Source: Peromyscus leucopus (lineage: Eukaryota > Chordata > Mammalia > Rodentia > Cricetidae). Taken from it: DNA of 64,000 nucleotides. A program made the position numbers and the translations under genes. A model generated the notes under the pieces. The model did no database searches and was not told the DNA's origin. It worked only from the letters and a program-made list of their open reading frames with translations. Numbering within the stretch: the first letter of the stretch is position 1; each line of letters begins with the position of its first letter. Positions 34,200 through 45,414 of the stretch are shown one piece after another. The stretch is from assembly GCF_004664715.2 (NCBI RefSeq), contig NC_051066.1, positions 80,392,735-80,456,734 on the forward strand, read 5' to 3'.

Positions 34200-34480
34200 A
34201 CACAGACCTCACTTGTCACAAAGACGGCAACTTCCTAGGTAATTACATAGGTCTGTGAAGATAACCATAGCAACCTGGCAGGCTCTGAGGCATGATGTCA
34301 TGCAGGTCGCCCTGACTGGAGAGACACTGACGTTAATATAGTCTCTGTCTAGGTCCGGTGACTTTCGTTGGCTTCAGCTGTTCTTTTTAGACAACATTCC
34401 CTGCTCATTAGTGATTGCCAAGTTTTTAATTTCAAGGACCAATAAAATGTCCAAACAGAAGCTACAGAGAGTTGTCAGTT
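34200..34480. promoter_or_regulatory. Candidate conserved element with RFX X-box
   Basis: Non-repetitive. ATAACCATAGCAAC (34261-34274) fits an RFX X-box, GTNRCC then RGYAAC, with one mismatch in the left half. TAATTACATAGG and TCATTAGTGATTG blocks add homeodomain-like TAAT cores. Function is inferred from motifs only. Confidence 0.35.
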
Positions 34481-34500
34481 TTTTTTTTTTTTTTTTTTTA
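34479..34500 (+). repeat. Poly(T) run
   Basis: About 21 T in a row without a recognisable SINE attached. Confidence 0.9.
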
Positions 34501-34903
34501 ATTTTGCTAAGTGAGAGCATTTCACAAAGGGTAAAAAAACCAACCAGCTATCAATAGAGTTCCATCGTTGAAATAAATACATGGCTTTAGGGACTCTGGC
34601 TGGCTGGACATTGGGGCAATGACCCTCCACATGAGGGATACCAGGGCCTGAAGGCAGCCCTCACAGTGTCAAGCCAAGCTCCCTGCAAGCATGGGCTTCA
34701 CCCCTTGTGGGAAGAAGTATATTCGTCTTTACACAAGGGCATTGCCTGCTGGCCATGTCGTCATAGGGTTAGGACTGCCTAGAAGACACATCCTTTCTAA
34801 TCTGCACAAAATTCTTTTAAGCTGGCAATGGGCCTGCGCTATATTATTCTGCTTAAAATATATATATATCACTAGGGCAGGGCTTTAACCGGTGCCTGGC
34901 GAT

Positions 34904-35055
34904 TACACACGTGTGTTCCATGGATGATGCATGCTATGGGAACTCCATCATGCCTGTTCCTGGTCTGCAAGCTGTCAATTTCACACGTGTGTTTCGTGGA
35001 TGATGCATGCTATGGGAACCCCATCATGCCCATTCCTGGTCTGCAAGCTGTCAGT
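34904..35055 (+). repeat. 76-bp tandem duplication carrying E-boxes
   Basis: Two head-to-tail copies offset by 76 bases with a few differences. Each contains the palindrome CACACGTGTG, hence an E-box CACGTG (34908-34913 and 34984-34989), and GGATGATGCATGCTATGGGA. Confidence 0.92.
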
Positions 35056-35344
35056 AGGAAACCACAAGGGTAGCCCACAGCAAACAAGAAACAAAATCAC
35101 ACTGAATGGAGTGTTCTTGCCTCACTGGTACCCAAATGGAAGGGAGTGGAGGGCAAGGTGAGCAAAGCCTCCTCTGCTTAGTCTCTTCATGGGGACAGCC
35201 AGGAAACCAGCCTGTGCAAGCTCCTGCTATGTGTCAGGTGAGGCACTACGTGCTAAAGGTTCTAATCTAACCTAATCCAGCTTCAAGTGCCGTTCATCAC
35301 GAACTGTCCACTTAGTTTGTCCAACAGGGCTCTTACTGCCCTGG

Positions 35345-35663
35345 CATTTGCTCATTAGGAGAATGAGAATCCTCCTGTCTCCACCTTCCCAGTGCTGGGT
35401 TGACAAGCGAACACCACTGTGCTTGATTGTCTGTTTCTTTTTTTCTTTCTTTGGTTTTGTTTTTGTTTTTTGAGACAGGATTTCTCTGTGTAACAGCTCT
35501 GGCTGTCCTGGAACTCGATTTGTAGACCAGGCCTGCCTCTGCCTCCCAAGTGTTGGGATTAAAGGTGTGCAGCACCTCCGGCCGGCCATTTTTCACCTTT
35601 TTATGTGGGTTCTGGGGAACAGATTTTAGGTCCCATCCTGTGTAATGAGATATCTCTCCGACC
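35345..35663 (-). mobile_element. B4-like SINE split by a B1
   Basis: Left part 35345-35422 (CCCAGTGCTGGGTTGACAAGC) and right part 35588-35663 (TTTTATGTGGGTTCTGGGGA then ATCTCTCCGACCC) read as one reverse-complement B4. A B1 sits between them. Confidence 0.65.
35430..35587 (-). mobile_element. B1 SINE inserted in B4
   Basis: T-rich lead, TTTTGAGACAGGATTTCTCTG, GCTGTCCTGGAACTC, GTAGACCAGGCCTGCCTC and GTGTTGGGATTAAAGGTGTG. Confidence 0.9.
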
Positions 35664-35854
35664 CAAATGCTTGCTATTCCTCTAAAAGTCCAGCTCCTTT
35701 TTCTCGACCTTGTCTGTGAGACTTGCCGGAGCTGCCCTATGCAGGGCTCTCATTTCTGCTCAGCTCCAGGTTTGCAGGTGCTGTCGTGAAGGGACAGTGA
35801 CTTTTTGTAAATGTGTGGGCCAATGGTCGTTCCAAATGTTGCCCTTTGTCTGTT

Positions 35855-35996
35855 TGTTTTTCTTGACAGGGTTTCTCTGTGTAGCCCTGGCTGTCCTGGA
35901 ACTCCCTCTGTAGACTAGCCTGGCCTCAAACTCTAAGAGCTGTCTGCCTTTGCCTCCCAGTGCTGAGATTAAAGGTGTGTGCCACCACCACCCAGT
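35855..35996 (-). mobile_element. B1 SINE
   Basis: TTGACAGGGTTTCTCTGTG, AGCCCTGGCTGTCCTGGAAC, CTGTAGACTAGCCTGGCC and GAGATTAAAGGTGTGTGCC, ending at the CACCCAG: reverse-complement B1. Confidence 0.92.
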
Positions 35997-37374
35997 GATG
36001 TTCTCTCTTGGTTAGTCTCAGCTGAGGCGTTTTGGCATGAATAAAGCAAAGGCATCTGAAGAGGTGGGAAACTGAGGAGCTCTTACTGCATCCAGAGACG
36101 CACATGCCGTCCTGTTGGGCATGCTTCACTTGAATGCTTGATTAAGCTGCTGGCCTTCTCAGGGAGGAGAGATACTTAGATATCATGTAGGTGTCCTGGT
36201 GGCCATCTGACTTTGCATTCATGGGTCTTAGCATTTCTGAATAATCCTTGTTAAGCCAATATTTCCCTGGAGTTGAATTCTTAAAAGCTACTCTTGTAAA
36301 GTGATACCACCCCAATGTCCAGCCTCGGCTAAGAACCAGGGTATGGGGGTTGTGCAGAGCACTCTTCCTTTTATTCCACTTTCTGCCTTGTCCACTCTGC
36401 ACTGTCCTGTGGGACCTGGGTCCCTGTGAACACTGGGTCCCCTTGACCTCTGGCATGAGCACATACACATACTTAAACTTCTCTCCTCCAACATACAAGT
36501 ACACACATGCACAAGGGACATACTACATTTAGTTTTGTTTACGTGGTAGTCAAAAACCACACAAGCCCCATTTCAATTTTGGAAGTAAAAAATAATAGTT
36601 ACCCTGGGGGTGGTGACAGGAAAGAAACCTAAGAGGGATCATTTGGGCTGCTAATTGTGTGTGGCTTTTGACTTCAGAGTCATTTACAAGGTGATTTGTG
36701 AAACTTTATATAGTGTGTGTATGTGTATATGTGTGGCACATGTGTGCATTAAAAAGAAGAGCCAATATTAAGATGGCACAGGGCTGGTGACTAGAGAAAG
36801 CAGGTGATGTGTACACAGATATTCATCACTCACATTATTCTTTTAACTCTTCTTTAGTTTGAAGTTTTCAAAAGAAAAAATTGGAAAAATATTAAAGTGG
36901 ATTTAATATTTAAGTTCAGTTTACTGGAAATGGCTAATGTAGTGCTTATCAGCAAAGGCCCCTTAAGTATTCATAAACTATCCACACTGACATGTGCTAC
37001 CATGAAATAACTTGGACTGTTTTCATCCATTGACATCCCTGAACACAAACCGGATACCTCATCTGGAACTCCTGCAGCACCAGCAGCCTGTTACCACAGT
37101 GAAGAAACCCTGCTGTGCTGAGCCTGTAAACTGTGGTACAGGACCCCCAGGCTGCACTCCTGGGATTCTGACTTCTCAGGGATGCTGTAATGTGGGATTA
37201 GCCTCCTGATGCTCACTGATGTTGACTTTCATCCACAGAAGCTGTGTGAGATAACATGGCCACGTTGGCCTGCATTGGAGCCTCGTCTTCAAAATATACA
37301 CTCTTTGGGAAAAGAAGGGAAGAAAAAACTCGAGTTCCTTCTCATGGTTTCATCCCAAGGCATGGGTAGAGCGG
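35997..37374. other. Intergenic, mostly unrecognised
   Basis: Non-repetitive except a short TG/TATG run (36715-36750). An old LINE or MER tail may lie near 36830-36900 (TTTGAAGTTTTCAAAAGAAAA-like). No gene seen; frames of 90 and 120 codons at 36142-36560 have no domains. Confidence 0.35.
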
Positions 37375-37685
37375 TCCTGGAAGAGGAGACTGGAAGATGG
37401 CACCGTGGTTAAAATGCTCACTTCCCAAATACAAGGGTCTAAGTTTAAACCCCAGCACCTGCGTAAAAAGCCGGACGTAGCACACGTGCACTTGAACGCC
37501 AGGGCTGAGAGGACTGGAGACAGGAGGATAATTGGGGTTTCCTGGCTGACATGAGCTCCAGGCCCATGAAAGAAGCCGTCTCAAAGGAATAAGATAGGGA
37601 GTGATACAGCAGGACACCCAGCATCCTCCTCCGGACTCTACATGTGCACACAGACACACAGACCTGCACATATACCACACACACA

Positions 37686-37735
<50 letters not shown>
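37375..37735 (+). mobile_element. B4A SINE with (CA)n tail
   Basis: CAAGGGTCTAAGTTTAAACC, CCCAGCACCTGCGTAAAAAGCCGG, GGAGACAGGAGGATAATTGGG and an ending in a (CA)n run (37677-37732). Full-length forward B4. Confidence 0.82.
37677..37732 (+). repeat. (CA)n microsatellite
   Basis: About 25 CA units. It is the tail of the B4 and continues into mixed ACACAGAG sequence to about 37830. Confidence 0.92.
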
Positions 37736-37832
37736 GAGAGGGGGCAGACATATATAGAGAGAAGCATACACTGAGAGAGACACACATATACACACAGAGA
37801 CAGAGACAGAGACACAGAGAGACAGAGAAACT

Positions 37833-38474
37833 CTCCCAAAGGTGAGCAGACAAAGGAAAAAGCTGACCTATTTGCTTTTGTCCATCTTTGTCCTAAAACA
37901 GCGCACTAGCCACTGGTCAGCACAGAAAACCTGATGTAGAGACTCACACTGGAAGATCAAATCTAGAAAACCTGTCTCTCCTCATTCTTATGCCCAAACC
38001 TGGTAAGCCTTCAAGGGGTACCAGTACTGTGACCTCTTGGCATCTTGAATCTGAGGAAGACAGAGAATATGGTGCCAATTTCCCAGTCTTCCCCTGCCTC
38101 CTGAAGCAATGCTATGTGTCTCTCTCCAACACAGAACTCACATAACAGGTGCTCAGTAGATGTTTGCTGACCACTAAATGAGCCACAGAGAAAAAGCTCT
38201 GAGGACGTGAAGGAGGCAGTTTCCGTGGAGGGATTCCCCCTAGTTTTGCTCACAACGCAGTCCTGGAAATCCCCCAGGATCAGCACAGAGCACACTGGCA
38301 GAGACATCAGGCTTCTCACCTCAAGTGTCTTTGTAGACAGAAAACATCTGCAGAGGTGCCATGGGTGTCTGATGATTTCAGAGAGCAGACCAGTGTCTGA
38401 GCCTGTGTGGGAGAGGGGGACCAAAGAGCCAACTGTAATTATTGTGAATCATGTTTTGTTCTTTTAAAATCCCA
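37833..38474. other. Intergenic; possible MIR tail
   Basis: Non-repetitive except AACAGGTGCTCAGTAGATGTTTGCTG at 38136-38161, which resembles a MIR 3' end. No gene seen; a 137-codon minus-strand frame has no domain. Confidence 0.4.
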
Positions 38475-38479
38475 TGAAG

Positions 38480-38692
38480 GACTGGAAGGGAGGTTAGGGG
38501 TTAAGAGTACTTGCTACTTTTGCAGAGAGCCCAGGCTTGGTTCTCAGAACCTGTGGTAGGAGGCTTATGACTACTTTATCTCCAGTTCCGGTGGCTCTGA
38601 CTCCCTTTTCCGGTTTCCACAGGCACCTGCACTCATGTACATCTCTCCACTTATACATAATTGAAAATAAAATAAACCTGTTTTAAAAACTC
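38480..38692 (+). mobile_element. B2/B3-like SINE
   Basis: GGGAGGTTAGGGGTTAAGAG, ACTTGCTACTTTTGCAGAG, TCTCAGAACC and an AATAAAATAAACC-type tail. Diverged forward B3. Confidence 0.75.
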
Positions 38693-38814
38693 ATATTGAG
38701 GCCAAATCAAAAGCTAGATGCTGAGCCAAACACTCCAAATGTATAATTTTGCTTAGTTCTCAGAAATGAATTATAAGCCTCATTTTACAAGTAGGTGGCT
38801 GCTGGGGGTAGGGT

Positions 38815-39145
38815 GGGGGTGGAGACATGGCTCCATCCTTAAAGTGTTTGCCTTGCAAGTAGGAAGATCTGGGTTTGATCCTCAGAACCCATATAAAACC
38901 CTCAGCATGTGGTGTGGGATTATAATCCCAGCTCTGGGGAGGTAAAGTCAGGCAGATACCTCGGCCTTACTGTCCAGCCAACTGAGCCCAATCAATGAGC
39001 ACCAGTCAGTGAAAGACCTTGTATTTGGGTGGATGGCTCCTGAGGAATGATGCCCATTGCTGATCTCTGGCCTCCAAACACATGCACACATGTGCACCTC
39101 ATCCACACACAAATGTGCACAGTGTGTACACATACCATAAAGACA
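38815..39145 (+). mobile_element. B4A SINE
   Basis: GGTGGAGACATGGCTCC, GATCTGGGTTTGATCCTC, TGGGATTATAATCCCAGC and a GGCCTCCAAACACATGCAC tail: forward B4 order. Confidence 0.75.
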
Positions 39146-39179
39146 AAGGTGAGGTGGCTATTTCCAGAGGAGGCAGCAC

Positions 39180-39290
39180 ACCTACATGTAATGACCACTT
39201 TATATATCAACTTGACTGGACCACTCAATATCCACAAATTTCAGTGGATATTATTCTGGCTGTTCCTGTAAGTATTTTTCTGGATGAGAC
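39180..39290 (+). mobile_element. Old mammalian repeat, left part
   Basis: TATATATCAACTTGACTGGACC, ATATTATTCTGGCTGTTCC and TGGATGAGACTG follow a repeat shared by placental mammals. The 3' part may be 39860-39930 (GCAGATCTTGGGATTTAGC), with a rodent repeat inserted between. Confidence 0.45.
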
Positions 39291-39640
39291 TGTGTGGTGG
39301 TTTGGATAAGAATAGCTTGGTTCCCAGTTGGTGGAACTGTTTGGGAAGGATTAAGAGGTGTGGCCTGTTGGAGGAGGTGTGTCACTAGGGGCAGCTTTGA
39401 GTCTTCAAAAGCCTATGGCATTCCTAGTCAGCTCTGTTTCTCTGATTTGCAGTTGTTGTCTCAACATGCAAGCTCTCAGCTAGTTGTCTAGTACCATGCC
39501 TGCCTGCTACCTTGCTCATGGCCATGATAGTCAGCCATGGACTCACCCTCTGAAACTGTAAAGCCCAATAAACTCTTTCTCTATAGATTGACTTGGTCAT
39601 GGTGTCTTAGCACAAGTATAGAAAAGTAGCTAAGACAGAC
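39291..39640 (+). mobile_element. Rodent interspersed repeat, family B copy
   Basis: GGTGTGGCCTGTTGGAGGAGG, CTGAAACTGTAAAGCCCAATAAAC (AATAAA 39568-39573) and GTCATGGTGTCTTAGCACAAG end: inverted relative to the copies at 20975 and 52560. Confidence 0.75.
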
Positions 39641-40355
39641 CACCATTAAAATCAGTAGACTAAGCAAAGAAGACTGGTTCCTTCAGTGTAGCTGGGTCTC
39701 ACACAATTATTTGAAGACACTGATAGAACACAGAGGCAGAGGGAGAGTATGTCCCTATGCTCAGCTGACTTTGGGCCAGAACATTGGTCCTCTCTAGCTT
39801 TGGACAGGCAGATACCTGCATGCATGGATGGAATCTCTCCTCACTGCTTTCCTGTGCCCCTGATTACTGAATGCAGATCTTGGGATTTAGCTTGCTTAAC
39901 TTCATGAATCAAGTCTAGATAGAGGGAAGGATAGCTGTGTGGTTGGGTAGATGGACAGACGGACAGATGGCATTGGTTTCTGTTTCTCAAGAACCCAGTT
40001 TAAATCACTGACATATCACCACATGACAGACCTTTCTTTTTTTGTCTCTTGATCCACCATTCTTAGATCCCCACTTTTCGAAGCTGGTAGAATTCGCCTT
40101 CTACTATGGTGATGTAAAATGCCAAATACTACAGTTCTCATCTTCCATTATAGCCAGAACACAGGTGTGGCATGTAAATCTTGCCACATAGAAGCAAGGG
40201 GGTTTTTCTGGAGGCCATTGGGAAAAATTTCCTCCCTAGAAGTGTCAAGAGGAAATGCTCCTCTGCTTTAGTAGAGGATTATGTCTGCCTGGGGTTGGAA
40301 ATTACAAGAACATCTTGCAACCAGGAGGGAGACTGCTTTTGCACAGAGATAAGCA
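39641..40355. other. Intergenic, nothing recognised
   Basis: Apart from the possible repeat tail near 39860-39930, non-repetitive. Confidence 0.35.
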
Positions 40356-40356
40356 G

Positions 40357-40358
<2 letters not shown>

Positions 40359-40429
<71 letters not shown>

Positions 40430-40498
40430 AGGGAGAGAGAGAGAAAGAGGAAGGAAGGAAGGAGGGAGGGAGGGAGGGAGGGAGGGAGGGAGGGAGTC
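40359..40498 (+). repeat. (GA)n then (GGGA)n compound microsatellite
   Basis: About 35 GA units followed by GAAG and GGAG/GGGA units. Polypurine throughout. Frames of 92-120 codons here encode only Arg/Glu repeats. Confidence 0.96.
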
Positions 40499-40857
40499 TG
40501 GTTAGTGATACTTGGAAAGAGCTGTCAAACTAAGCTTTCCTGAAATCACCTTGTCTGGAGATTTATGTGAGTAAGAGGTAACTTAATTGTTTAAGTCTCT
40601 TTTAAATGAGCTTACTTCCTCTCTCCCTCCTTTCCCACATCTCTTCCTATTATTGTTTTGTTGTTTTGTTTTTCTTTTCTTTCTTAGTATTGCTGAGTGG
40701 TCTAAGCTGGTTTCAAACTCCTTCTAGTGTACATCATACCTGGCTGCAAGTGTACTTTCTGTGCTCAGGAAGTCACCAGCTGGTTTACTGTGCACTGGAG
40801 AGCTCACATCACAGGACATCTACAAATAGATATTTAGTAAAGATATGTGAAAATTCG
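40499..40857. other. Intergenic, nothing recognised
   Basis: Includes T-rich sequence near 40655-40685. No element named. Confidence 0.4.
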
Positions 40858-41035
40858 TGCTAGGTGATGGTGGTGCATGCTTTTAATCTCAACACTTTGG
40901 AGGCAGAGACAGGTGGATCTCTGTGAATTCCAGGCCAGCCTGGTCTACAGAGTGAGTTCCAGGACAGCCAGGGCTACACAGAGAAACCCTGTCTTGAAAA
41001 ACAAAAACAAAAACAAACAAACAAACAAACAAAAT
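40858..41035 (+). mobile_element. B1 SINE
   Basis: TAGGTGATGGTGGTGCATGC, GGCCAGCCTGGTCTACAGAG, ACAGCCAGGGCTACACAGAG and an (AAAC)n tail. Full-length forward B1. Confidence 0.93.
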
Positions 41036-41097
41036 TTCATTACAACCCCACATCGTTTGCAGTCAAATGAAATGCAAATGACATCTGTTTATGCGTA

Positions 41098-41180
41098 CCC
41101 ATACCCACCCATTCACCCCAATAACCCTTCTATCCTTCCACCCTCTCTCCATCCATCATCCACCCATTCGTCCAGGTATC
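41098..41180 (+). repeat. Degenerate (CCAT/CACC)n tract
   Basis: CCCATTCACC, CCATCCATCATCCACCC and similar units, purine-poor. Confidence 0.7.
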
Positions 41181-42167
41181 CATCTGCCTAGAGCTCTGTG
41201 GCCAGAAATGTTCATGTCTTTGCTGCATGTTATAGCCTGACTAGAGGACCATGGTGAACATGACTGTGGCAGACCCTCTGAGATGATCTACAGGAAAAAC
41301 AAGACAACAGACTAAAAAGGACAAACTTAGGTGTTTTCCCATTGTTTAACCCTGTCTTGAGCACTCATTTTAATAGGAACATATTTTTCCACCCACATGA
41401 TCATGTGACGAGGCATGCTGGTTGTCTCCTCTGAACACAGCATGTGCTGTTCTACAGAACGGAAGCAGAGCCTCAGGCACACACAGGCCACCGGGACCTG
41501 CCTTGCAGATGTTTTTAGATTGTTCAGTGTTAACTTCTACACAGACGATGTGTTCCTGACCTTGCCCTGTTGTTGATGACTTCTAAGTTCTAGGAACATC
41601 AGGGCTGGCCGATCACCCTGCCTAAGCTAACCGTGTTTGACACAGGCAATCCCATTCATAGTGGCCCTGTCGCCTTGCTTACACCAGCCCCAATCCAGAA
41701 AGTCACGCCGTGCTTGGGTTTTAGCATAAACTCCAAATCACATGCACATGAACACTGCTTCACAAGCTAGAATTGACCATGTCTGGCTCATTGACATTTA
41801 CTTCTGGGGACCATTTCAGTCAGATTAATCCATTCATCTAAATAATTTTCCACTCCCTTCACAGCATCAAAACTCACCAATCCATTCTCTACTGATGCTC
41901 CCAACCTCCCTTCTTGTAGATGGTGATACAAGATTAATTATTACCTGGAGTTTTGCAGACTAGGTCCTTAACAGCATTCAAGGAAATCCAAATAACAGCA
42001 ACATCTGCCTCATCAGAGTGTGAGGAAGGGAAGAAAGAGCAGGGAAGATGGAGAGACTCTCCATTTATGAGATGGCTGCTGTAGAAAAGGATCAGATTAA
42101 CACACAGTGGCTCGTGTCTTAATGGGAGGCAGCTTCTGCAGCAGGGGATTTTGGTGACTGATGACAG
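41181..42167. other. Non-repetitive intergenic block
   Basis: Almost 1 kb without a recognisable repeat. No gene recognised. Candidate regulatory DNA only by absence of repeats. Confidence 0.3.
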
Positions 42168-42386
42168 TAAAGATTTATTTTTAATTTATGTGTGTGTATC
42201 CACACACTCTGGGAGCGTATGCCACGTGTGTGAGGGGGCCCATGGAGATCAAGAGAGCCTTGGATCCTTTGGAGCTGGAGTTACAGGCAGTTGTGAGTTG
42301 CCTGACATGGATGCTAGGAATGGAACTCAGGTCCTCTGGAAGAGCAGTGAGTGCTCTTAACCACTGAGCCATCTCTCCAGCCCCAA
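42168..42386 (-). mobile_element. B2/B3 SINE
   Basis: GATTTATTTTTAATTTATGTG lead, GAGTTACAGGCAGTTGTGAG, GAACTCAGGTCCTCTGG and CACTGAGCCATCTCTCCAGC. Confidence 0.93.
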
Positions 42387-42651
42387 CAACAAAGACTTAT
42401 TTCTCATTTGTAATATGTGTCCATTATGGGCCAGCTCAGGGTCTGTTCCAGGACCACTTAAGTTGGAGAGCCAGAAATCAGAACAAACTCTGGGACATTG
42501 CCAGGCATCATGACAGAAAAGAGAACATGTTTTCCCAGTACATGGATGGAATGTTTCCATATCATTTGTGACCTCATCGTTTTTGCTCACCTGTCATTGC
42601 CTATCTATCACAAGCCTGCTAACACTGAAGCCTAGAAAACAAACACCAAAT
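42387..42651. other. Intergenic, nothing recognised
   Basis: Short non-repetitive stretch between a SINE and a GA microsatellite. Confidence 0.4.
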
Positions 42652-42791
<140 letters not shown>

Positions 42792-43229
42792 CTCCCAAAA
42801 CTTGTTCTCTTAGCCCAGGTAATCCTGTAGAAACCAAAGGCTTCAATGTAGGCAAGCAGAACATTTCCTACAACAGAGAACAGGCCAAAACACTTTGCCC
42901 ATAGGGAGATATCCCAACTCACACTCCGCACATAGGGAGATACCCTCTGCCCAGAACCTACTACAATCTAGGCAAGGGTAGCCAGATGCTCCTTCCTGGT
43001 CTGGGCCAGGTGAGAGGGGATAATTTGAAAGCTACCTAGCACACAAACTCTCCTCATTCCCTGCCCTAACCGCACTGTCAGAACAAAATACCAAATTATA
43101 GATGGACTACAAGGTGGGGAAGCCTAAAGGTCTGAGCACATCTTTGAGTGGTTCTGAGCATTATGATGAGGAGCAGGATTTCTCTCCAGACTATGGGCTT
43201 CAGCAGACTTTCCAGAGCCTTGACTGTTA

Positions 43230-43345
43230 AAGTGGATTTTAATAGTGCCTGCTTCATAGCCATGTCTGGGAATTAACTAAACTAATGCTTATAAAGCAGT
43301 TTGCATAATGCTGGATATGCACTGAGACTCTTATTGGGGTTCGCT
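43230..43345 (+). mobile_element. MIR fragment
   Basis: TGCCTGCTTCATAGCC, GGAATTAACTAAACTAATGC, TATAAAGCAGTTTGCATAATGC and TGGATATGCACTGAG follow the MIR 3' half. Confidence 0.5.
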
Positions 43346-43429
43346 CCTATCAGTATTGCTATGATCCAGGCCCTTTTGTAGAGTCTCAAGATGGAGAAAA
43401 TTTATCTTCAGGAAAGATGTTGGAGAAAA

Positions 43430-43550
43430 AGAACACTGACTGAGAAACTGGGACATTGGGACTTAAATCTTTCTGGGGGAGAGGAGCTCTTGAATCTTTC
43501 CGTAGTGTGGTTTTCTCAATGTGACCTCCGCTTCTCTGAACCTGTTTCCA
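43430..43550 (+). mobile_element. Possible MIR fragment
   Basis: GGGACTTAAATC, then TTTTCTCAATGTGACCTCCGCTTCTCTGAACC resembles the MIR core region. Confidence 0.4.
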
Positions 43551-43552
43551 TG

Positions 43553-44345
43553 TGTCTTAGATTGCTTCTCATTGCGGCTATAAAACACCATGACCAAAAG
43601 CAACCTGGAAAAGAAAAGGTTTATTTGATGTGTGTGTTCTAAAAACATCACTGAGGAAGTCAGGGCAGGAACTCAAGTGGAGCAGCAAGCTGGGAGCGGG
43701 AACTGAAGCAGAGGCCATGGAGGAGTGCTGCTTATTGACTTACTCTCTGCTTCTGCTCACCTAGGTGCCTTGTACATCCTAGGGGCAGCTGTCCTAGGCG
43801 GCACAGCCCACAGTGGGCTAGGCCTTCCTCCATCAATTAACAGTCAAGACAGTGCCTCACAGTCATGCTCACAGGCCAGTCGTAGGTACTGTGGAACAAT
43901 CTTTTTGTACACTATGAATATGTATTACTCTCAATAGCTAATGAAGAGCTGACTGGCCTATAGCTGGGCAGGAGGAGGTTAGTAGGGAAGGCCAGACTAA
44001 GAGGACGCTGAGAGGAAGAAAGGCAGAGTCACGGGAGTCAGAGGAGATGTCAGCAGATGTAGAAAGGAGCAAAATGGCCATGTTGTTCTGAGAAAAAGTA
44101 CCTAGCCATGTGGCAAAGTGTAGATAAGAAATATGGGTTAATTTAAATGTAAGAGTTGCCTAGTAACAAGCCTGAGCTATTGGCAGCACATTTATAATTA
44201 ATATGAATTTCTGTATGATTACTTAGGACTGGCAGTCAGGAAAGAAAAGTCTGCCTACACATAGGAAATTCCCCAATTGAGATTCCCTCTTCCTGTGTAT
44301 GTCAATTTGACAAACCAGAATAGCTATCACACCTTGCTAATAAAG
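43553..44345 (-). mobile_element. Rodent interspersed repeat, family A copy, split by an LTR
   Basis: Left part 43553-43889 (CTTCTCATTGCGGCTATAAA, ACACCATGACCAAAAGC, GGCACAGCCCACAGTGGGC). Right part about 44262-44345 (AATTGAGATTCCCTCTTCC, TGTCAATTTGACAAAC). The two parts join at the 43890-44261 LTR. Confidence 0.7.
43890..44261 (+). mobile_element. Solo LTR, mys/MYSERV-like, nested
   Basis: Starts TGTGGAAC and ends CTACACA, about 370 bp, with GAAGAGCTGACTGGCC and ATGGGTTAATTTAAATG blocks shared with the LTRs at 18812 and 48134. The flanks TAGGTA and TAGGAA could be a degraded target-site duplication. It interrupts an older rodent repeat. Confidence 0.65.
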
Positions 44346-44559
44346 TGGAACGTAAATTCCCACTAAGCAGATGTTGATGAAGACCACAGGGATGAGATCA
44401 ATACACAAGGAACCAGTTTAGTACTCCTGAAGTGTAAAGAATTCTAACTACAAAGCCAGCCAAGAGGGCTCTCTGCACACAGCACTTTCTGACCTCTTGT
44501 TGAGTTGCTACATGTCAACAGATGACTCCGTTCAACCCTTACCCAAGCTAACCACTAAT

Positions 44560-44890
44560 TTAGATTTAAACTGCTCCCAACTTACAATCAGAATTCAAGC
44601 CCTGGAACTCCATTAGAGATGCATAAGGCTACATTTTCCTTCACTGAAATTAATCAGCTGCAAATGATTAAATTACTATATATAGTGGGAAACACAACAA
44701 AGCTGTAATTTTTATATAAATTCCAGAATGTTCCATTATTTCCCTTCAGTGCTGACACTGGACCCTTCCTTCCACGGTTGCTTTGTCTTCTGCAAAATAA
44801 AAATTTAAAAACCCGTTGCTCTTCAAGCGTTTCAGAGTCCGTGTTCAATACTTAATATGATTAATGTTTACAGTTTGTTGTGGGCTTGTC
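44560..44890. promoter_or_regulatory. Candidate conserved AT-rich element
   Basis: Non-repetitive. Contains AAATTAATCAGCTGC with E-box CAGCTG (44655-44660), then AATGATTAAATTA and CTTAATATGATTAATG: five or more TAAT-type homeodomain cores in about 200 bases. Enhancer role is inference. Confidence 0.3.
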
Positions 44891-45161
44891 TGCTAATTGT
44901 GGCGTTAAGCCACACCCCCTCCATCATCTTTGGGGGCTGAGGGATGTTGGTTCAGAACACTGTGGGAGAAAGTATCAATTAAAATTCAGCTCCACTGGGC
45001 ACATGAGTCTTTTCTGTTGTTTGTTTGTGGTGTCCCGCATCTCTGGAAGCAACATTTGCCCTTGCTGCTCTTCTAACTGCAAGAATAGATTGAGGTTCTG
45101 GAAGTTTCTCTGCAAGGATATAGCTAGCCTGTGGTGAAGCTACAGCCTGGCTCTACTGGCA

Positions 45162-45163
<2 letters not shown>

Positions 45164-45221
<58 letters not shown>

Positions 45222-45362
45222 TGTATGTGTGTGTGAGTGTGTGTGTGAGTGTGTGTGTGAGTGTGTGTATGTGTGTGTGTGAGTGTGTGTGTATGTGTGT
45301 GTGTGTTTGTGTGTATGTGTGTGTGTATGTGTGTGTGTATGTGCATGTGTGTGTGTATGTGT

Positions 45363-45413
<51 letters not shown>
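45164..45413 (+). repeat. Long compound (GT)n microsatellite
   Basis: About 250 bases of GT with GTAT and GAGT variants in the middle and purer GT at each end. On the plus and minus strands this gives spurious 116-120 codon frames of Val/Cys or His/Thr. Confidence 0.97.

Positions 45414-45414
<1 letters not shown>

Noticed and set aside
37342..37839. 165-codon minus-strand frame
   Set aside because: It lies across a B4 SINE and its (CA)n tail.
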